From positions 16,876,121 to 16,940,120 of the forward strand of contig CM039506.1 in assembly GCA_022432975.1 (NCBI GenBank): a DNA stretch of 64,000 nucleotides, in the 5' to 3' direction. The notes under the pieces were generated by a model. The model was given only the letters and a program-made list of their open reading frames with translations, had not been told where the DNA came from and did not search any database. Shown here one piece after another: positions 1 through 10,644 of the stretch. A program made the translations under genes and the position numbers. The first letter of the stretch is position 1. Each line of letters opens with the position of its first letter. The DNA is from Begonia masoniana. Its lineage: Eukaryota > Streptophyta > Magnoliopsida > Cucurbitales > Begoniaceae.

Positions 1-360
1 ACAAGATACACTCTCTCAAAGCAGAATCTCAAGTTTAAGGGTCGAGAGATGTAGAAGAAAATACAGAGTAGTGCAAAGTATTTGCTCGTAAGGATTCGAA
101 GATAATTTCAGCAAAAGTTCTTCTCCCGAGCTTCTTTCTTTTTATTTATACTCTGTCTGTAATCGGCTTCAGATCTTGAAGGCTTCTCATCTGAATATGG
201 AAATAGTCGTTGGAGAAAACATCCGTACATAGACAACTAGCCGTTGCATTCTGAAGTCGCTTTCATTTGTAGCCATTAATGGTCTGGAGTTAAAACTCTA
301 TATGAGTATCACTGTTGCTTTCTCGGTATTTTAAATATCAGTGTTGGCGGAAAAACTAAG
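1..360. other. Unassigned flank left of the CRM-like element
   Basis: No coding region, RNA gene or recognisable repeat end is visible here. The sequence is moderately A/T-rich and runs into the minisatellite at 361-511. It belongs to the DNA into which the CRM-like element inserted, because its continuation resumes at 11555. It may be part of an older LTR, but no terminus lies inside the window. Confidence 0.4.
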
Positions 361-511
361 TGACGTGCCATCGGTAGATGTAGCTTTACAATACTTGAAC
401 TGCCATCGGTAGATGTAGCTTTACAATGCTTGAACTGCCATCGGTAGATGTAGCCTTTGAAGTACCAGCGGTGGATATCAAGTCTGGCGGAAGATGCTGT
501 TCAGCGGTAGA
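361..511. repeat. Minisatellite, left half (GGTAGATG-type units)
   Basis: Two nearly identical units of about 35 bp, built around CATCGGTAGATGTAGC, are followed by decayed units sharing GCGGTAGATG. The array stops at 511, where the CRM-like LTR begins, and units of the same kind resume at 11555. The element therefore landed inside the array. The last five bases (gtaga, 507-511) pair with gtcga at 11555-11559 as a target-site duplication with one mismatch. A similar CCGGTAGATG motif occurs in the 3' third of the LTR at 40496-42495. Confidence 0.7.
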
Positions 512-1421
512 TGTTGGGCTTCGACCTACAAACACAGCTCTAAGCTCGAGGGAGAAGATCGTTAGCTTCCTTAATACACAAATCTAATAGATCCGAGAAT
601 ACAGAATGTAAACGAAATATAAATGTGCTCGGATTGAAACGAAAATGTTTCCGAGAATCGGCCAATAACCGCTATTTGGAGCGTTTTGGCAAGAGTTTTC
701 TTCCAAGGAAGAGAACTCGATTCAAGGAATCGACTAGGCCACTTCTTACCATTTTTCGATCTCAAAAGAAAGGAGAAGAAGATGGCAAATCCGTTCTTAC
801 AAGCTACCAAGCTTGAAGATCGGTTGTCGGGGGTGCAACCCCTCGGTTGTTGTCAACCGAGCTTACCTTGGAAGCTCCTTGCTCCAAGCTTCTTTTGTCG
901 AGAGAAGACAAATCCGTGAATACTCATAAAAATCAACCAAAAAAGTTACAATCACCAATGCTATGAATTTATAGTCCTAATGGTGGGCTAGGGTTTTGAA
1001 TGGGTCGGGCTTGGGCCCTCATTTGGGCGAGTCATGTCTTCAACGTCAAGTGGGCCAAACCATAAGTCAAACCACCAACTAAGCCTAACATTCATCTAAT
1101 CCTAAAATGCCTAATCATGCATGCATATATAAAGATTAACAAAAAGGCCAACGTTTGCCAATAAGTTTTTAAATAAAAAAATTACAAACATCACAGCTCG
1201 GGAAGACAAATTCCCATGTGAGCATTGGGCCGCCTCTCTAGTCCTTCCACATGAGGAGGTAATTCGGTTGGTCAACGTCTCCAGGTTTAGTCTCCCACTT
1301 CAAGTCAGCCACGGTGTCCTCCAAGTTTTCACACGATCCATAACCTGCAAAAGAGACAAGTGTGTTAGTTAAGTTATTGATTCGAGCCTGAGATCGTGTA
1401 ATGGGCCTATGGGGCACAACA
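512..1421 (-). mobile_element. 3' LTR of the CRM-like element
   Basis: This is 910 bp with TG...CA ends, matching 10645-11554 base for base over long stretches. In element sense it starts TGTTGTGCCCC at 1421 and ends AGCCCAACA at 512. The polyprotein frame continues about 180 nt into this LTR and stops at 1238. Small frames elsewhere in the LTR (for example 571-919) occur in both LTRs and show no protein-like features. Confidence 0.92.
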
Positions 1422-2196
1422 TCCTCCCCAGGTGATTGAAGATTTGACCTCAAATCCTTTAGATCATGCCTCTCGGAGTTTTCTTCATCGCTTATATAGG
1501 ATGACAGGTCCATGACATTGAACGTTGCTGATACTCCATAATATCCTGGCAATTCAATCTTATAAGCGTTGTTATTGATCCTTTGCAACACCTTGAAAGG
1601 TCCATCCGCACGGGGAAGAAGCTTAGATTTTCTTTTGTCGGGGAATCTATCTTTTCGTACGTGCAACCAAACCAAATCTCCTTCTTTGAAGATAACTTCT
1701 TTTCGGCCTTTATTGACTCGCTTGGCCACGCTCGCGTTTCTCTTCTCGATGGCGTGACGCACGCTCTCATGTAATTTCTTAATTTGTTCAGCCTTGCTCG
1801 CTCCTGATGGGTTGGCTAGTCCAGTAAATGGCAAAGGAACTAGGTCCAACGGTGTACAAGGATTAAACCCATAGGCAACCTCAAAGGGCGATTTCTCAGT
1901 AGTGGAATGAAGGGTGCGATTGTAAGCAAATTCTAATTCGGGCAGGACTACGTCCCAACTAGATAGTTTCTTACCTACAATACTGCGTAAGAGGGAGCCT
2001 AAGGTTCGGTTAACAACTTCCGTTTGCCTATCCGGTCTGACACTATGGAACGCGGTATGCCATGTAAGCGAACGATTTCTTTGAAAAATAGGTCAGCTAT
2101 AGAGAATGCATCATCTGTTTTTGCACAAGGAATGAAATGTGCCATCTTAGAGAAACGATCGACAACCACGATGATTGAATCCTTGTTACGAGCAGT
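1238..2196 (-). pseudogene. CRM-like integrase core (deleted) and C-terminal tail
   Basis: After an in-frame stop at about 2197 (LPRT-like context, consistent with CGA to TGA) the integrase frame resumes. It runs through IVSDR, then jumps near 2031 straight to QTEVVNR. Relatives have roughly 35 residues between these motifs, so the D-to-E spacing of the D,D(35)E catalytic core has collapsed and the enzyme cannot work. Downstream are the GPY-like module (PRADGPFKVLQRINNNAY, 18 residues) and a tail with RPITRSQAR. That tail corresponds to the CR motif of CRM elements, which is proposed in the literature to act in targeting. The frame ends at 1238, inside the 3' LTR. Confidence 0.85.
1422..1436 (-). 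other. Polypurine tract of the CRM-like element
   Basis: In element sense CCTGGGGAGGA directly abuts the TGTTG start of the 3' LTR, as expected for the plus-strand primer of an LTR retrotransposon. It is unusual in lying inside the still-open polyprotein frame, so the same bases are both coding and a replication signal. Confidence 0.75.
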
Positions 2197-2871
2197 TCAA
2201 GGCAATCCTAGAACGAAGTCCATACTAATTTTAGTCCAAGGGTGTGAGGGAACGGGTAAGGGCATGTATAGGCCTTGTGGTAGAACCTTACTCTTGGCTT
2301 TCTTACAAACGATGCATGTCTCCACCATGCGGTGCACGTCTCTTTTCATGTGTGGCCAATAGAAGTGTTCTTTAAGCATATCGAGGGTCTTTTTTTCCCC
2401 GAAATGACTCGCTAATCCTCCACAATGGGCTTCTTTCACAAGACATCGCCGTAAACTCCCTTGTGGAATACATAATTTTCCTGCTCTCAATAAATAGCCG
2501 TCCATAAGTCGATAGTCTCCTTCGGCCTTTTCCTTGCACCTAGTGTAATAAGATTCGAAGTCAGGGTCAGATTCGTAATTATGCTTGATCCATTCAAACC
2601 CAAAGAATCGAGTCCCTAACTCGGTAAGAAGAATACGTTTCCTCGAGAGTGCATCGGCGACTACATTATTCTCTCCTTTAACATATTTCAGAATATACGG
2701 AAACCTCTCCAAGAACTCAACCCATTTAGCATGCCTATTATTTAACTTGTGTTGACCCTTGATATATCGTAAAGCTTGGTGGTCAGTATAGATAATAAAT
2801 TCTCTTGATAAGAGGTAGTGTTGCCAATGCTCTAATGCTCTAATAATGACATAAAATTCCTTATCGTAAGT
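2197..2871 (-). pseudogene. CRM-like RNase H remainder and integrase N-terminus
   Basis: This continues the same polyprotein frame after an in-frame stop at about 2872, where relatives have a proline codon. It shows the end of RNase H ([13 protein letters not shown], the usual VADALSR motif). It then shows the integrase zinc-binding region ([11 protein letters not shown] followed by C-x2-C in CIVCKKAKS) and the start of the catalytic core (SMDFVLGLP, first aspartate). It is non-functional because stops bound both ends. Confidence 0.85.
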
Positions 2872-4724
2872 TCAGTAATTGAGCGCGGCTCCTTTCAGTT
2901 TCTCACTAAAGTATGCAATGGGTTTCCCCTCTTGCATGAGTACGGCTCCAACGCCCACTCCGGAAGCATCACTCTTAATTTCAAATACCTTGTTAAAATT
3001 CGGGAGTGCTACCACTGGCGAGTGGCATAGTTTGTCTTTGATTTGCTCAAAGCTCTTTTGGCAAGCCGGGGTCCAAGTAAACTCTTTCCTCTTCTTAGTG
3101 CAATCAGTAAGAGGTGAGACTATTGAGCTAAAGTCTTTTATGAACCTTCTATAGAAAGAGGCCAGACCATGGAAGCTACGTACTTCGGTTATGGAGTTTG
3201 GGGTAGGCCAGTCCTTAATGGCCTTGATCTTGTCAATATCAGCTTCCATGCCATCTTTAGAAATGATAAACGCTAGGAAATAAACCTTGTTTTGCGCGAA
3301 TGAGCATTTACTTAAATTTCCAAATAATTGAGCTTTTCGAAGGGTTTGAAAAAGTAAACTAAGATGGTTGAGGTGTTGTGGAAGATCTACACTGTACACC
3401 AAAATATCGTCAAAGTAGATAACAATAAATTTTCCTAGGAAATCTTTTAGCACATGGTGCATGAGTCTCATGAAAGTACTGGGCGCGTTAGATAACCCGA
3501 AGGGCATCACCATCCACTCAAAAAGCCCATACTTAGTCTTTAATGCCGTCTTCCACTTGTCACCTTCTTTCATTCTTATTTGTTGATAACCACTCTTAAG
3601 GTCCACCTTAGAAAATATTGAGGCTCCACTGAGCTCGTCCAACATATCCTCGAGCCTAGGAATAGGGTACCTATATTTTATGGTAATTTGATTCACGGCT
3701 TGGCTGTCAACACACATCCTCATTGTGCCATCTTTCTTAGGTACCAATAATGTGGGAACTGCACAGGGGCTCATGGACTCTCGTATATATCCTTTTTCCA
3801 ACAATTCTTGTACTTGATCTTGAAGTTTCTTGGTCTCCTCGGGGTTCATTCTATAGGCCGGTCTATTAGGTAGCGTGGCCCCGGGTATGAGGTCAATTTG
3901 ATGTTCTATACCTCGTAGAGGTGGTAATCCTTGGGGCAGTTCCTCAGGAAACACGTCTTGGAATTGATTGAGTAACTTATTTACAGGATCAGGGATTACT
4001 CCTAGCTCTCTAACTCTATCTCGAAATAGTACTAGGATAATGGGATCTCCTCGAAGGATCGATGCCTCTATCTCAAATCTAGTTATGTAAAGATTTGCTT
4101 TATTCTTAGCTTCTTTTCTAGCGGCGTCGTCTTTGGATATTTCTTCGGGGGTCAAGGGCGCTAACTTAATTGTCTTACCACCAAACTGAAGGGAATAGTA
4201 GTTGGAATGTCCCTCGTGGTGCACATTACGATCAAATTTCCAGGGTCGTCCAAGAAGTAAGTGGCTAGCACTCATGGGCACGACATCGCATAAAACAGAA
4301 TCTTGATATTTTCCCATTGCAAAATCTATTCTCACTTGTCCAGAGACCTTAACATCATCCCTATCATCTAACCATCGTAACTTGTAAGGGTGGGGATGCG
4401 TAGTTGTCTCTAATCCTAACTTCTTAACTAACTCGTCAGATGCCACGTTGGCACAACTTCCTCCATCTATAATTAAAGAGCATATCTTATCCTTGATAAC
4501 ACATCTACTATGGAAGATATTCTCACATTGGCAATCCTCTCCTAAATACTTAGTCACGAGGACTTGTCTCCTAACCATCAATAAGGGTCCCTCAGGAGCG
4601 CGCACGACTTCTTCCTCAGTATCACTCCCCTCTACATCTTCGTCATCTACTTCTTGTTCATCTTCGCTCTCAACTTCCCCCGTATCTTCTTTGATAATCA
4701 TCACTCGTCGATTTGGACATTGAG
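2872..4724 (-). pseudogene. CRM-like protease, reverse transcriptase and RNase H start
   Basis: This is a long open segment. An acidic spacer follows the zinc knuckle, then a protease motif LIIDGGSCANVAS (the DGGS form of the aspartic-protease site). Reverse transcriptase follows with KKDGTMRMCVD, SKVDLKSGYQQIRM and YFDDILVY (catalytic YxDD near 3410). RNase H begins with FEIKSDASGVGVGAVLMQE. The relatively long undamaged stretch suggests moderate age. The frame is closed by a stop just after GAALNY at about 2872. Confidence 0.88.
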
Positions 4725-5448
4725 CCATGTAATGACCTAGCCCGTGACATTTATAGCACTTGATCTCTCTTGCTCTAGGTGGGTTGGCTTTATCGACTAA
4801 GATTTTGCTACTGGATTCCTTAAGTGGCCAACTATTGTTAAAAGGCTTTTTTCTTCAGCCTTGTCGAAGGGCTTGATTGGCTCGGGTGGTTTAAGGGTAA
4901 CATTGGGAGGAATCTTGGGGCTAAATTTAGGAGGGTAGGTGGATTTTCTCTTCCTATTGAGCTGTCGCTCAATCGTCATGGCCATATGAACTATTGCATC
5001 TAAGGACTCTGCCGGGTGAATGTCTACTGGATCTCCTATGTCTCTATTCAATCCTCGAATGAATCTAGCAATAACCTGCTCTTCGGGTTCTTCCATATCT
5101 ACTCGTATCCTTAGGGTTTCAAATTCGGCTAGGTAATCCTCAACGAATCGAGTTCCTTGACGTAGGTTTTGGATTTTAAGGAATAGATCTTGACGGTAAT
5201 GGGTAGGTATGAACCTCTTAGTCATTAGTGACTTCATTGCTCTCCATGTAATAATGGGGGTATCTCCTATCCGTCGTCTTTGGAGCTTAATATTGGACCA
5301 CCAGAGGGCCGCATATCCTGATAGCTCTACGGATATTAACTGGATCTTCACTTTATCGGAGTACTCATAGTAGTCGAAGACCTTTTCTACTTTATCAATC
5401 CATTCTAGAAAGGTATCTCCATCGCATGTTCCGTCGAATGAAGGTATA
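4725..5448 (-). pseudogene. CRM-like gag, C-terminal half with zinc knuckle
   Basis: This is the capsid part of gag (ALWWSNIK; VEDYLAEFETLRIRV) and the nucleocapsid knuckle C-x2-C-x4-H-x4-C (CYKCHGLGHYMAQC) ending near 4725. A frameshift lies in a run of A residues at about 4848-4854, so the capsid frame runs out at 4797 while the true frame continues into the knuckle. The 5' half of gag is 3.9 kb away at 9313-9766 because of the nested LTR. The apparent start codon inside that LTR (near 5576) is an artefact. Confidence 0.85.
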
Positions 5449-5994
5449 TGTGACAGCCCGAGACCCGATCGGGGTCCGAGAGCCATCACACCGGACATTT
5501 TATAAAAACGTAGACTATATTTTTTTTTGAACTTTACTTTTAAAACTTTAACATAAAATAGAATCAAAGACAGCAAACCTATTAATATTTCGGCTATTAA
5601 AACTTTACGGAGAGAGAAAACTTTCTCTGGAAATGAAACTGGTAAACATATTAGAAGTTGGACTTCAGAAATAAATAGCAGGAATAAAAAAGAAAACAGG
5701 AGGCAGGGAGAATTGGAAACGGTAAACAGAAATAATTTGGACGTGAAAACAGGAAGTCATAAAACAGAAATGGACGATTGAAACAGGGAGAACAGGTTAA
5801 TTTGGACGGTTTAGAAAAGAATTCAGAATGGACGATAGACATGCAGGAGAAGACCTAAAAAAAAAGAGAACAGAAATCTGTCGACTAACAGGGGGCCATG
5901 GACGTTTAAATTTAAAGGCAGAAACAGTAGACAAACCGAAGCTGTGGACATTTAAAAGTCGATGACTGGAAACAGAAAACGACAAAAGTTCGTG

Positions 5995-6195
5995 GACGTT
6001 TGAAGTCATAGGTAAAATGGACGCAGAAGTCCGTGGACGTTTGCACTAAAAGACAGAAGCAGTGGACACAGAAATCCGTGGACATTTGCACTAAAAGACA
6101 GAAGCAGTGGACACAGGAATCCGTGGACATTTGCGCTAAAAGACAAACATAGTGGACACAGGAGTCCGTGAACATCTGCGCTAAAAGACAAACAC
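5995..6195. repeat. 45-bp tandem repeat in family A LTR
   Basis: About four copies of a 45-bp unit contain GTGGACACAG and CCGTGGACATTTG. Scattered GTGGACGA-type motifs continue to about 6480. The array is downstream (in element sense) of the acidic-tail module, a position where other LTR families here carry palindrome or hairpin clusters. Frames through it on the minus strand are repeat translations. Confidence 0.8.
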
Positions 6196-7395
6196 AGGGG
6201 ACTTTTAGACTTAGCCGAATATGTGCAAACCCGAAGGACAGAAACTGAAAAGCAGAGTGGACGTTGAAAGGTAGAAGGCAGAATGGATGACTGTTTTGAA
6301 GAAGGCGTGGACGACTATCTTCAAAGGCAGCTTGGACTTTTAAGAAAAGCAGAAGGCAGGATGGACGATAAAACAGAAGGTAGGATGGACGACTATTTTA
6401 ACAGAGGGCGTGGACGACTGAGCCCAAAGGCAAAATGGACCATTATTTTGAAGGCATAATGGACGTGGACGACTGTTTTACAGAAGAGAATGACAACTGT
6501 TTTACTAAAGGCAGAAGTGACTGTGGACGACTAACACTTAGCCAAAATAAAAGACAGAAACCGAAGGCAAAATAGAAAACAGAAACTGGAGGCAGTATGG
6601 ACGACAGAATTGAAAGATAACATTTAACAGAAGAACTTATAAATAGAAGGCACAAAGACAGAAGGCATAAAACTCAACACAGAGTCTGTACACGGTTATT
6701 AAATCTCAGAAGTTGTACAAAACTTGACATAAACTTCAAAATATACAACTGTTATAATAGAGGTTTTAAAAACATTTACACAGATCTTAAACATCCCAAA
6801 AGCTGTACAGATATAACATACACTTTTAAAACACATCCCCAGATCCAAACGCGTCTGACTGCCACAACCACCCCGCGAGAGCTCGAACCACCAACCACCT
6901 ATTCGTCGGTCTGAGGCACAAAATCCTCATCCACGGGTTCAGTACCTACATCAGAGAGTTCAACTATAAGCCTGGAGCTCAATAAGAACATATCAGAAAT
7001 AAATGCAGTGATGCATATGCTATGCATGAACTTTTCGGAATACAGTGACATTACAGAACATTACTTTTATTTGTCAGAAAGTGGGGCTTATAGGAGAACA
7101 GACGTAACAGAAGTGCACTATCAAGCACTAGTAACTCAGAACAGAACACCAGTCTCCGTCCCACACTTAACCGGTACATTACAGTCAGATTTTCATTCTT
7201 TTTAACTTCAAAACCGTGCACAGAAAACTTTTGCATGTCTTTCAGAGAAAACGTGTATGCATGAACGGTGCCTGAACTTAAACTGGTAGATAACAGAAAT
7301 AAGACAACATGTAACGACCCCGTTTCCCAGCAAGATATTGTCCGCTCTGGGGATTGGGCCGTAGCACAATATCCTCCCCTCACGGCTTTGTTTGG

Positions 7396-7476
7396 CGAGA
7401 GCACTTCCCGGAAGGTCACCCAACCTGGAATTACTCTCGCCGAAGCCCTCTTAACTTCGGAGTTCTTATGGGATCC
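7396..7476 (-). ncRNA. 5S-rRNA-derived module, Cassandra LTR 1
   Basis: On the minus strand the block opens with GGATCCCATAAGAACTCC and includes GAAGTTAAG, GGCGAGAGTAATTCC and GGTTGGGTGACCTTCCGGGA. It follows plant 5S rRNA from about position 30 to the 3' part, including the A box, intermediate element and C box of the internal RNA polymerase III promoter. The 5' portion of 5S is not recognisable. It is an element-borne module and not a ribosomal gene. Confidence 0.85.
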
Positions 7477-7856
7477 GTCGTCAATTGAGCTCCAAAACGC
7501 GTCTTGCTATGTTGGGAGGGTCTCTTTACATATGTTTCATTTCCACATACTTCCCCAAGCGCTGTGGGATTGTGACGACCCCCTCTTTACGACCTGTCAC
7601 CTTCCGGCTCGCCCGCGCGGACGTACCGCCATCCGGGTTCCGGTTCGTGCAGCCATCGTACCAGTACAGATTCGGGACTTACAGATTCGGGTCATCACAA
7701 TCACCCCCCCTTGGGGGCCCAACGTCCTCGTTGGCCACAATTCCGGTTGGGTACAGGCTCTGATACCATTTGTAACGACCCCGTTTCCCAGCAAGATATT
7801 GTCCGCTCTGGGGATTGGGCCGTAGCACAATATCCTCCCCTCACGGCTTTGTTTGG

Positions 7857-7937
7857 CGAGAGCACTTCCCGGAAGGTCACCCAACCTGGAATTACTCTCG
7901 CCGAAGCCCTCTTAACTTCGGAGTTCTTATGGGATCC
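7857..7937 (-). ncRNA. 5S-rRNA-derived module, Cassandra LTR 2
   Basis: This is the same block in the middle LTR, 461 bp downstream of the first copy, with the same A-box, intermediate and C-box-like segments. Confidence 0.85.
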
Positions 7938-8315
7938 GTCGTCAATGAGCTCCAAAACGCGTCTTGCTATGTTGGGAGGGTCTCTTACATATGTTTCATT
8001 TCCACATACTTCCCCAAGCGCTGTGGGATTGTGACGACCCCCTCTTTACGACCTGTCACCTTCCGGCTCGCCCGCGCGGACGTACCGCCATCCGGGTTCC
8101 GGTTCGTGCAGCCATCGTACCAGTACAGATTCGGGACTTACAGATTCGGGTCATCACAATCACCCCCCCTTGGGGGCCCAACGTCCTCGTTGGCCACAAT
8201 TCCGGTTGGGTACAGGCTCTGATACCATTTGTAACGACCCCGTTTCCCAGCAAGATATTGTCCGCTCTGGGGATTGGGCCGTAGCACAATATCCTCCCCT
8301 CACGGCTTTGTTTGG

Positions 8316-8396
8316 CGAGAGCACTTCCCGGAAGGTCACCCAACCTGGAATTACTCTCGCCGAAGCCCTCTTAACTTCGGAGTTCTTATGGGATCC
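8316..8396 (-). ncRNA. 5S-rRNA-derived module, Cassandra LTR 3
   Basis: This is the third copy, in the LTR nearest the right-hand target duplication, and it is essentially identical to the other two. Confidence 0.85.
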
Positions 8397-9312
8397 GTCG
8401 TCAATTGAGCTCCAAAACGCGTCTTGCTATGTTGGGAGGGTCTCTTTACATATGTTTCATTTCCACATACTTCCCCAAGCGCTGTGGGATTGTGACGACC
8501 CCCTCTTTACGACCTGTCACCTTCCGGCTCGCCCGCGCGGACGTACCGCCATCCGGGTTCCGGTTCGTGCAGCCATCGTACCAGTACAGATTCGGGACTT
8601 ACAGATTCGGGTCATCACACAACAGACAACAGAAAATACAGACATCTCAGGACATAACCCTAACTTTTCTACCCAAAACAACCCCGACAGAGCTGAAAAC
8701 CTAGTACCTCCGTGATGTAGGGCCTTAAGGGCCGAATCTATGCATATGAACTTACCAGTTTTGCTGGAATATAGCAAGCGTGAACACACAAGCACAGTGG
8801 TTCACGAACCTACAGCAAGTAAAATCGGTCATAAACCCTAAACTTCTCAAAATCAGTAAATAGTGTAGTTAAACTTGTTAACTACCGACGAGAATTACCT
8901 TCACTGAAGAAAACAGAAGAATGCAGGAGAAAAAAAGTGTGGAACTTTGTTTCAATCGCCTGGAAGAGAGAAAACAAAGAGGAGCTTCACGTAAGAGTGA
9001 AGAGAAGAGAGGAAGAGGAGGAAGAAGACATAGCTTCTTCAACAAGCTGCCACTTGGCATTCATCCATTGGCTTCCTCCCACCAACCTTAATTCCATCCC
9101 AATTTACCCCTTCATCCATTTCTAACTAATGGTTTTGTTTACTTATTCATTAGTTTGGTTTTTAACTAAATGGATGTTTTGGTTACACCTTGGTTTAGTT
9201 TTCCACTAAACATTCCAACAATTTCACCAAAACATACATTATATCAACATAAACCTAATCCCGTTCGACAATTTGAGGGATAATTTCCCGACAGAAAATG
9301 CCGGGTGTTACA

Positions 9313-9766
9313 GTATATGTAGCTTGACATTTCTAAGGTCCTCATAATCTTTACGTCTACTTGGGCAAAAAGTTTCTTCTTCATCTAATGTCCAATCTTC
9401 ATCATCCTCATAAAGCGGGTTTCTTCTCCTAGGATGCTCAAGTCTTTCTTCGTCCGAGGTTGGATCTGGTTCTTGAAATTGTCTTCTGGAATTTCTGGGT
9501 CTAAATCTAGGCAAGGGTTCTCGGAACATTTCATTTGGGCTTTTCTTATTAAGGACTTCCATTATGTGTTTCATGCCAACGGTTAAGTCTTTTAGTTGTT
9601 GACCTATATGGTTAACTTCTCCGCTAAGACCATTTAATTGTCCTTGCATGCTAGACTCTCCTTCTTGAGGGATGTGAGTCTCGGGTTGGGGAATGTCCTT
9701 AGCCCGGTTTGGTTCTTAAGTCATGTCTTGGCTTGGCTCTTGGTTAATTCCACTTCTAGTCTTCAT
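9313..9766 (-). pseudogene. CRM-like gag, N-terminal half
   Basis: The likely gag start is the ATG at 9764-9766 (MKTRSG, like the MVKTRSG start common in CRM-type gag). An in-frame TAA at codon 17 (9716-9718) interrupts it. The frame then runs to the nested LTR at 9312, through MQGQLNGLSGEVNH and an Arg/Glu-rich linker ending NVKLHI. The continuation is at 5448 and below. Confidence 0.8.
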
Positions 9767-10630
9767 ATAAATTCTAACAATACTATTTTTTTATTTATTT
9801 TTTTTTTTATTTACTAAGTATTAGGAAGGAAATTAGCTTAGTGAAATAAACCTAAGTATTAGGAAAGGACAAGAAAAAGGAAAGTAATTTTAAAATGTTA
9901 GAAAATAATAAAGAAAAAGGAAAGTGAATAAATCTAATTAAATGTCTAATTAAAATTCCTAATTAAAAGTGTCTAGTAGCAGCAAAATTAACACTAAGGA
10001 ATCATCAGTAGGAAACAAATAGATAATATCAGCAGTAATTCAGAAAGGAATCAGCAAGTATTTATGCTGAATAAGGAATGTTTAATCAGAAAGGAATGTT
10101 TAATCAAATAAGGAAATAAAACAACAGCTGTGAAATGACAGGATTTCAAACCTGTAACTTGTGCTCTAACCTGTCAACAGAGAATGCTGGATTACAGAGA
10201 ATGCTAGATTAACTCTTATGCAGATAGATAGAAAGAACAAAAAACACAGCAGCATGAAGAACACTCATAACCGAAACTGTTATGCATTTTATTTTCCTTT
10301 AAAACAATAACAATAAACCAGTTGTTAAAACTATTAATCAGAAGCTTGAGTTATCCTTTATGTTAAACATTATTCTTAATAGGAGAATACGTTCTGGATC
10401 ACAACAGATTCGTGCAGAAGGGCGAACTAAAACATCATTAAATAGCAAATTAGATCTGAATATATATTTTTTTTTTAAATTAACACAAAGGAAGTTGGAT
10501 TATAATTATTGGAAAAAAAAATCGCAGATCTGGATTTGATTTAAGTTCAGACGAAATCAAAAAGAAAACAAAAACAGCAAGTTTTCAATAAAAAAAAAAA
10601 ATCAATTAGCACACCAAGGAAGCTAGCCAA
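9767..10630 (-). other. CRM-like 5' leader (non-coding)
   Basis: This lies between the primer-binding site and gag. It is A/T-rich with several homopolymer runs (about 9783-9812 and 10584-10600) and shows no coding signal. It is taken as the untranslated leader that would include the packaging region. Confidence 0.65.
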
Positions 10631-10642
10631 TCTCTGATACCA
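10631..10642 (-). other. Primer-binding site (tRNA-iMet type), CRM-like element
   Basis: In element sense this reads TGGTATCAGAGA, two bases inside the 5' LTR, complementary to the 3' end of initiator methionine tRNA. It fixes the left end of the 5' LTR at 10645. Confidence 0.88.
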
Positions 10643-10644
10643 GA

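Larger units (their letters stand above)
7310..8619 (-). mobile_element. Tandem Cassandra TRIM (LTR-int-LTR-int-LTR)
   Basis: Three LTRs (7310-7699, 7771-8158, 8230-8619; 388-390 bp) alternate with two 71-bp internal domains (7700-7770, 8159-8229). One exact target duplication, caaca (7305-7309 and 8620-8624), flanks the whole. Each internal domain has a TGGTATCAGAGC primer-binding site at its start and a G-rich tract before the next LTR. Each LTR carries a 5S-rRNA-like block, the defining trait of Cassandra. There is no coding sequence, so mobility depends on enzymes of other elements. The triple-LTR form points to unequal recombination after insertion. Overlapping frames across it have no protein-like features. 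Confidence 0.92.
6899..8899 (-). promoter_or_regulatory. Putative two-intron leader of family A LTR
   Basis: In element sense: donor AGTGAAG|GTAATT (8899/8898), acceptor CTGTAG|GTTCGTG (8810/8809), a 54-nt exon, and donor AACTG|GTAAGTTC (8756/8755) followed by GGCCCTTAAGGCCCTACAT. Then come acceptor GATGTAG|GTACTG (6946/6945) and a short acidic tail TEPVDEDFVPQTDE ending in a stop at 6899-6901. The middle exon has one TGA in the phase that would join the tail. No start codon in phase was found. Splicing is inferred from consensus sites and from the same order in other LTRs. Confidence 0.45.
5449..9312 (-). mobile_element. Solo LTR of a long-LTR chromovirus (family A), in gag
   Basis: In element sense the ends are TGTAACACCCGG (9312) and GGGCTGTCACA (5449). 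The flanking target duplication is gtata (5444-5448 and 9313-9317). The unit is 3864 bp, or about 2.55 kb once the Cassandra insertion at 7310-8619 is removed. No primer-binding site, polypurine tract or coding sequence follows, so it is a solo LTR left by LTR-LTR recombination. Its ends and internal modules resemble the Tekay-like LTR at 20097-22713. Confidence 0.88.

Noticed and set aside
571..919. Small frames in the left CRM-like LTR
   Set aside because: They occur in both LTR copies, overlap on both strands and contain no known motif.
7396..7476. Genuine 5S ribosomal RNA gene
   Set aside because: The 5' third of 5S is missing, the block sits inside a TG...CA LTR with target duplications, and it recurs with the TRIM internal domain. 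Cassandra explains it.
7268..8795. Several overlapping frames of 90-185 codons on both strands
   Set aside because: They fall on Cassandra LTRs and recur at each LTR copy. They reflect GC-rich, stop-poor LTR sequence, not genes.
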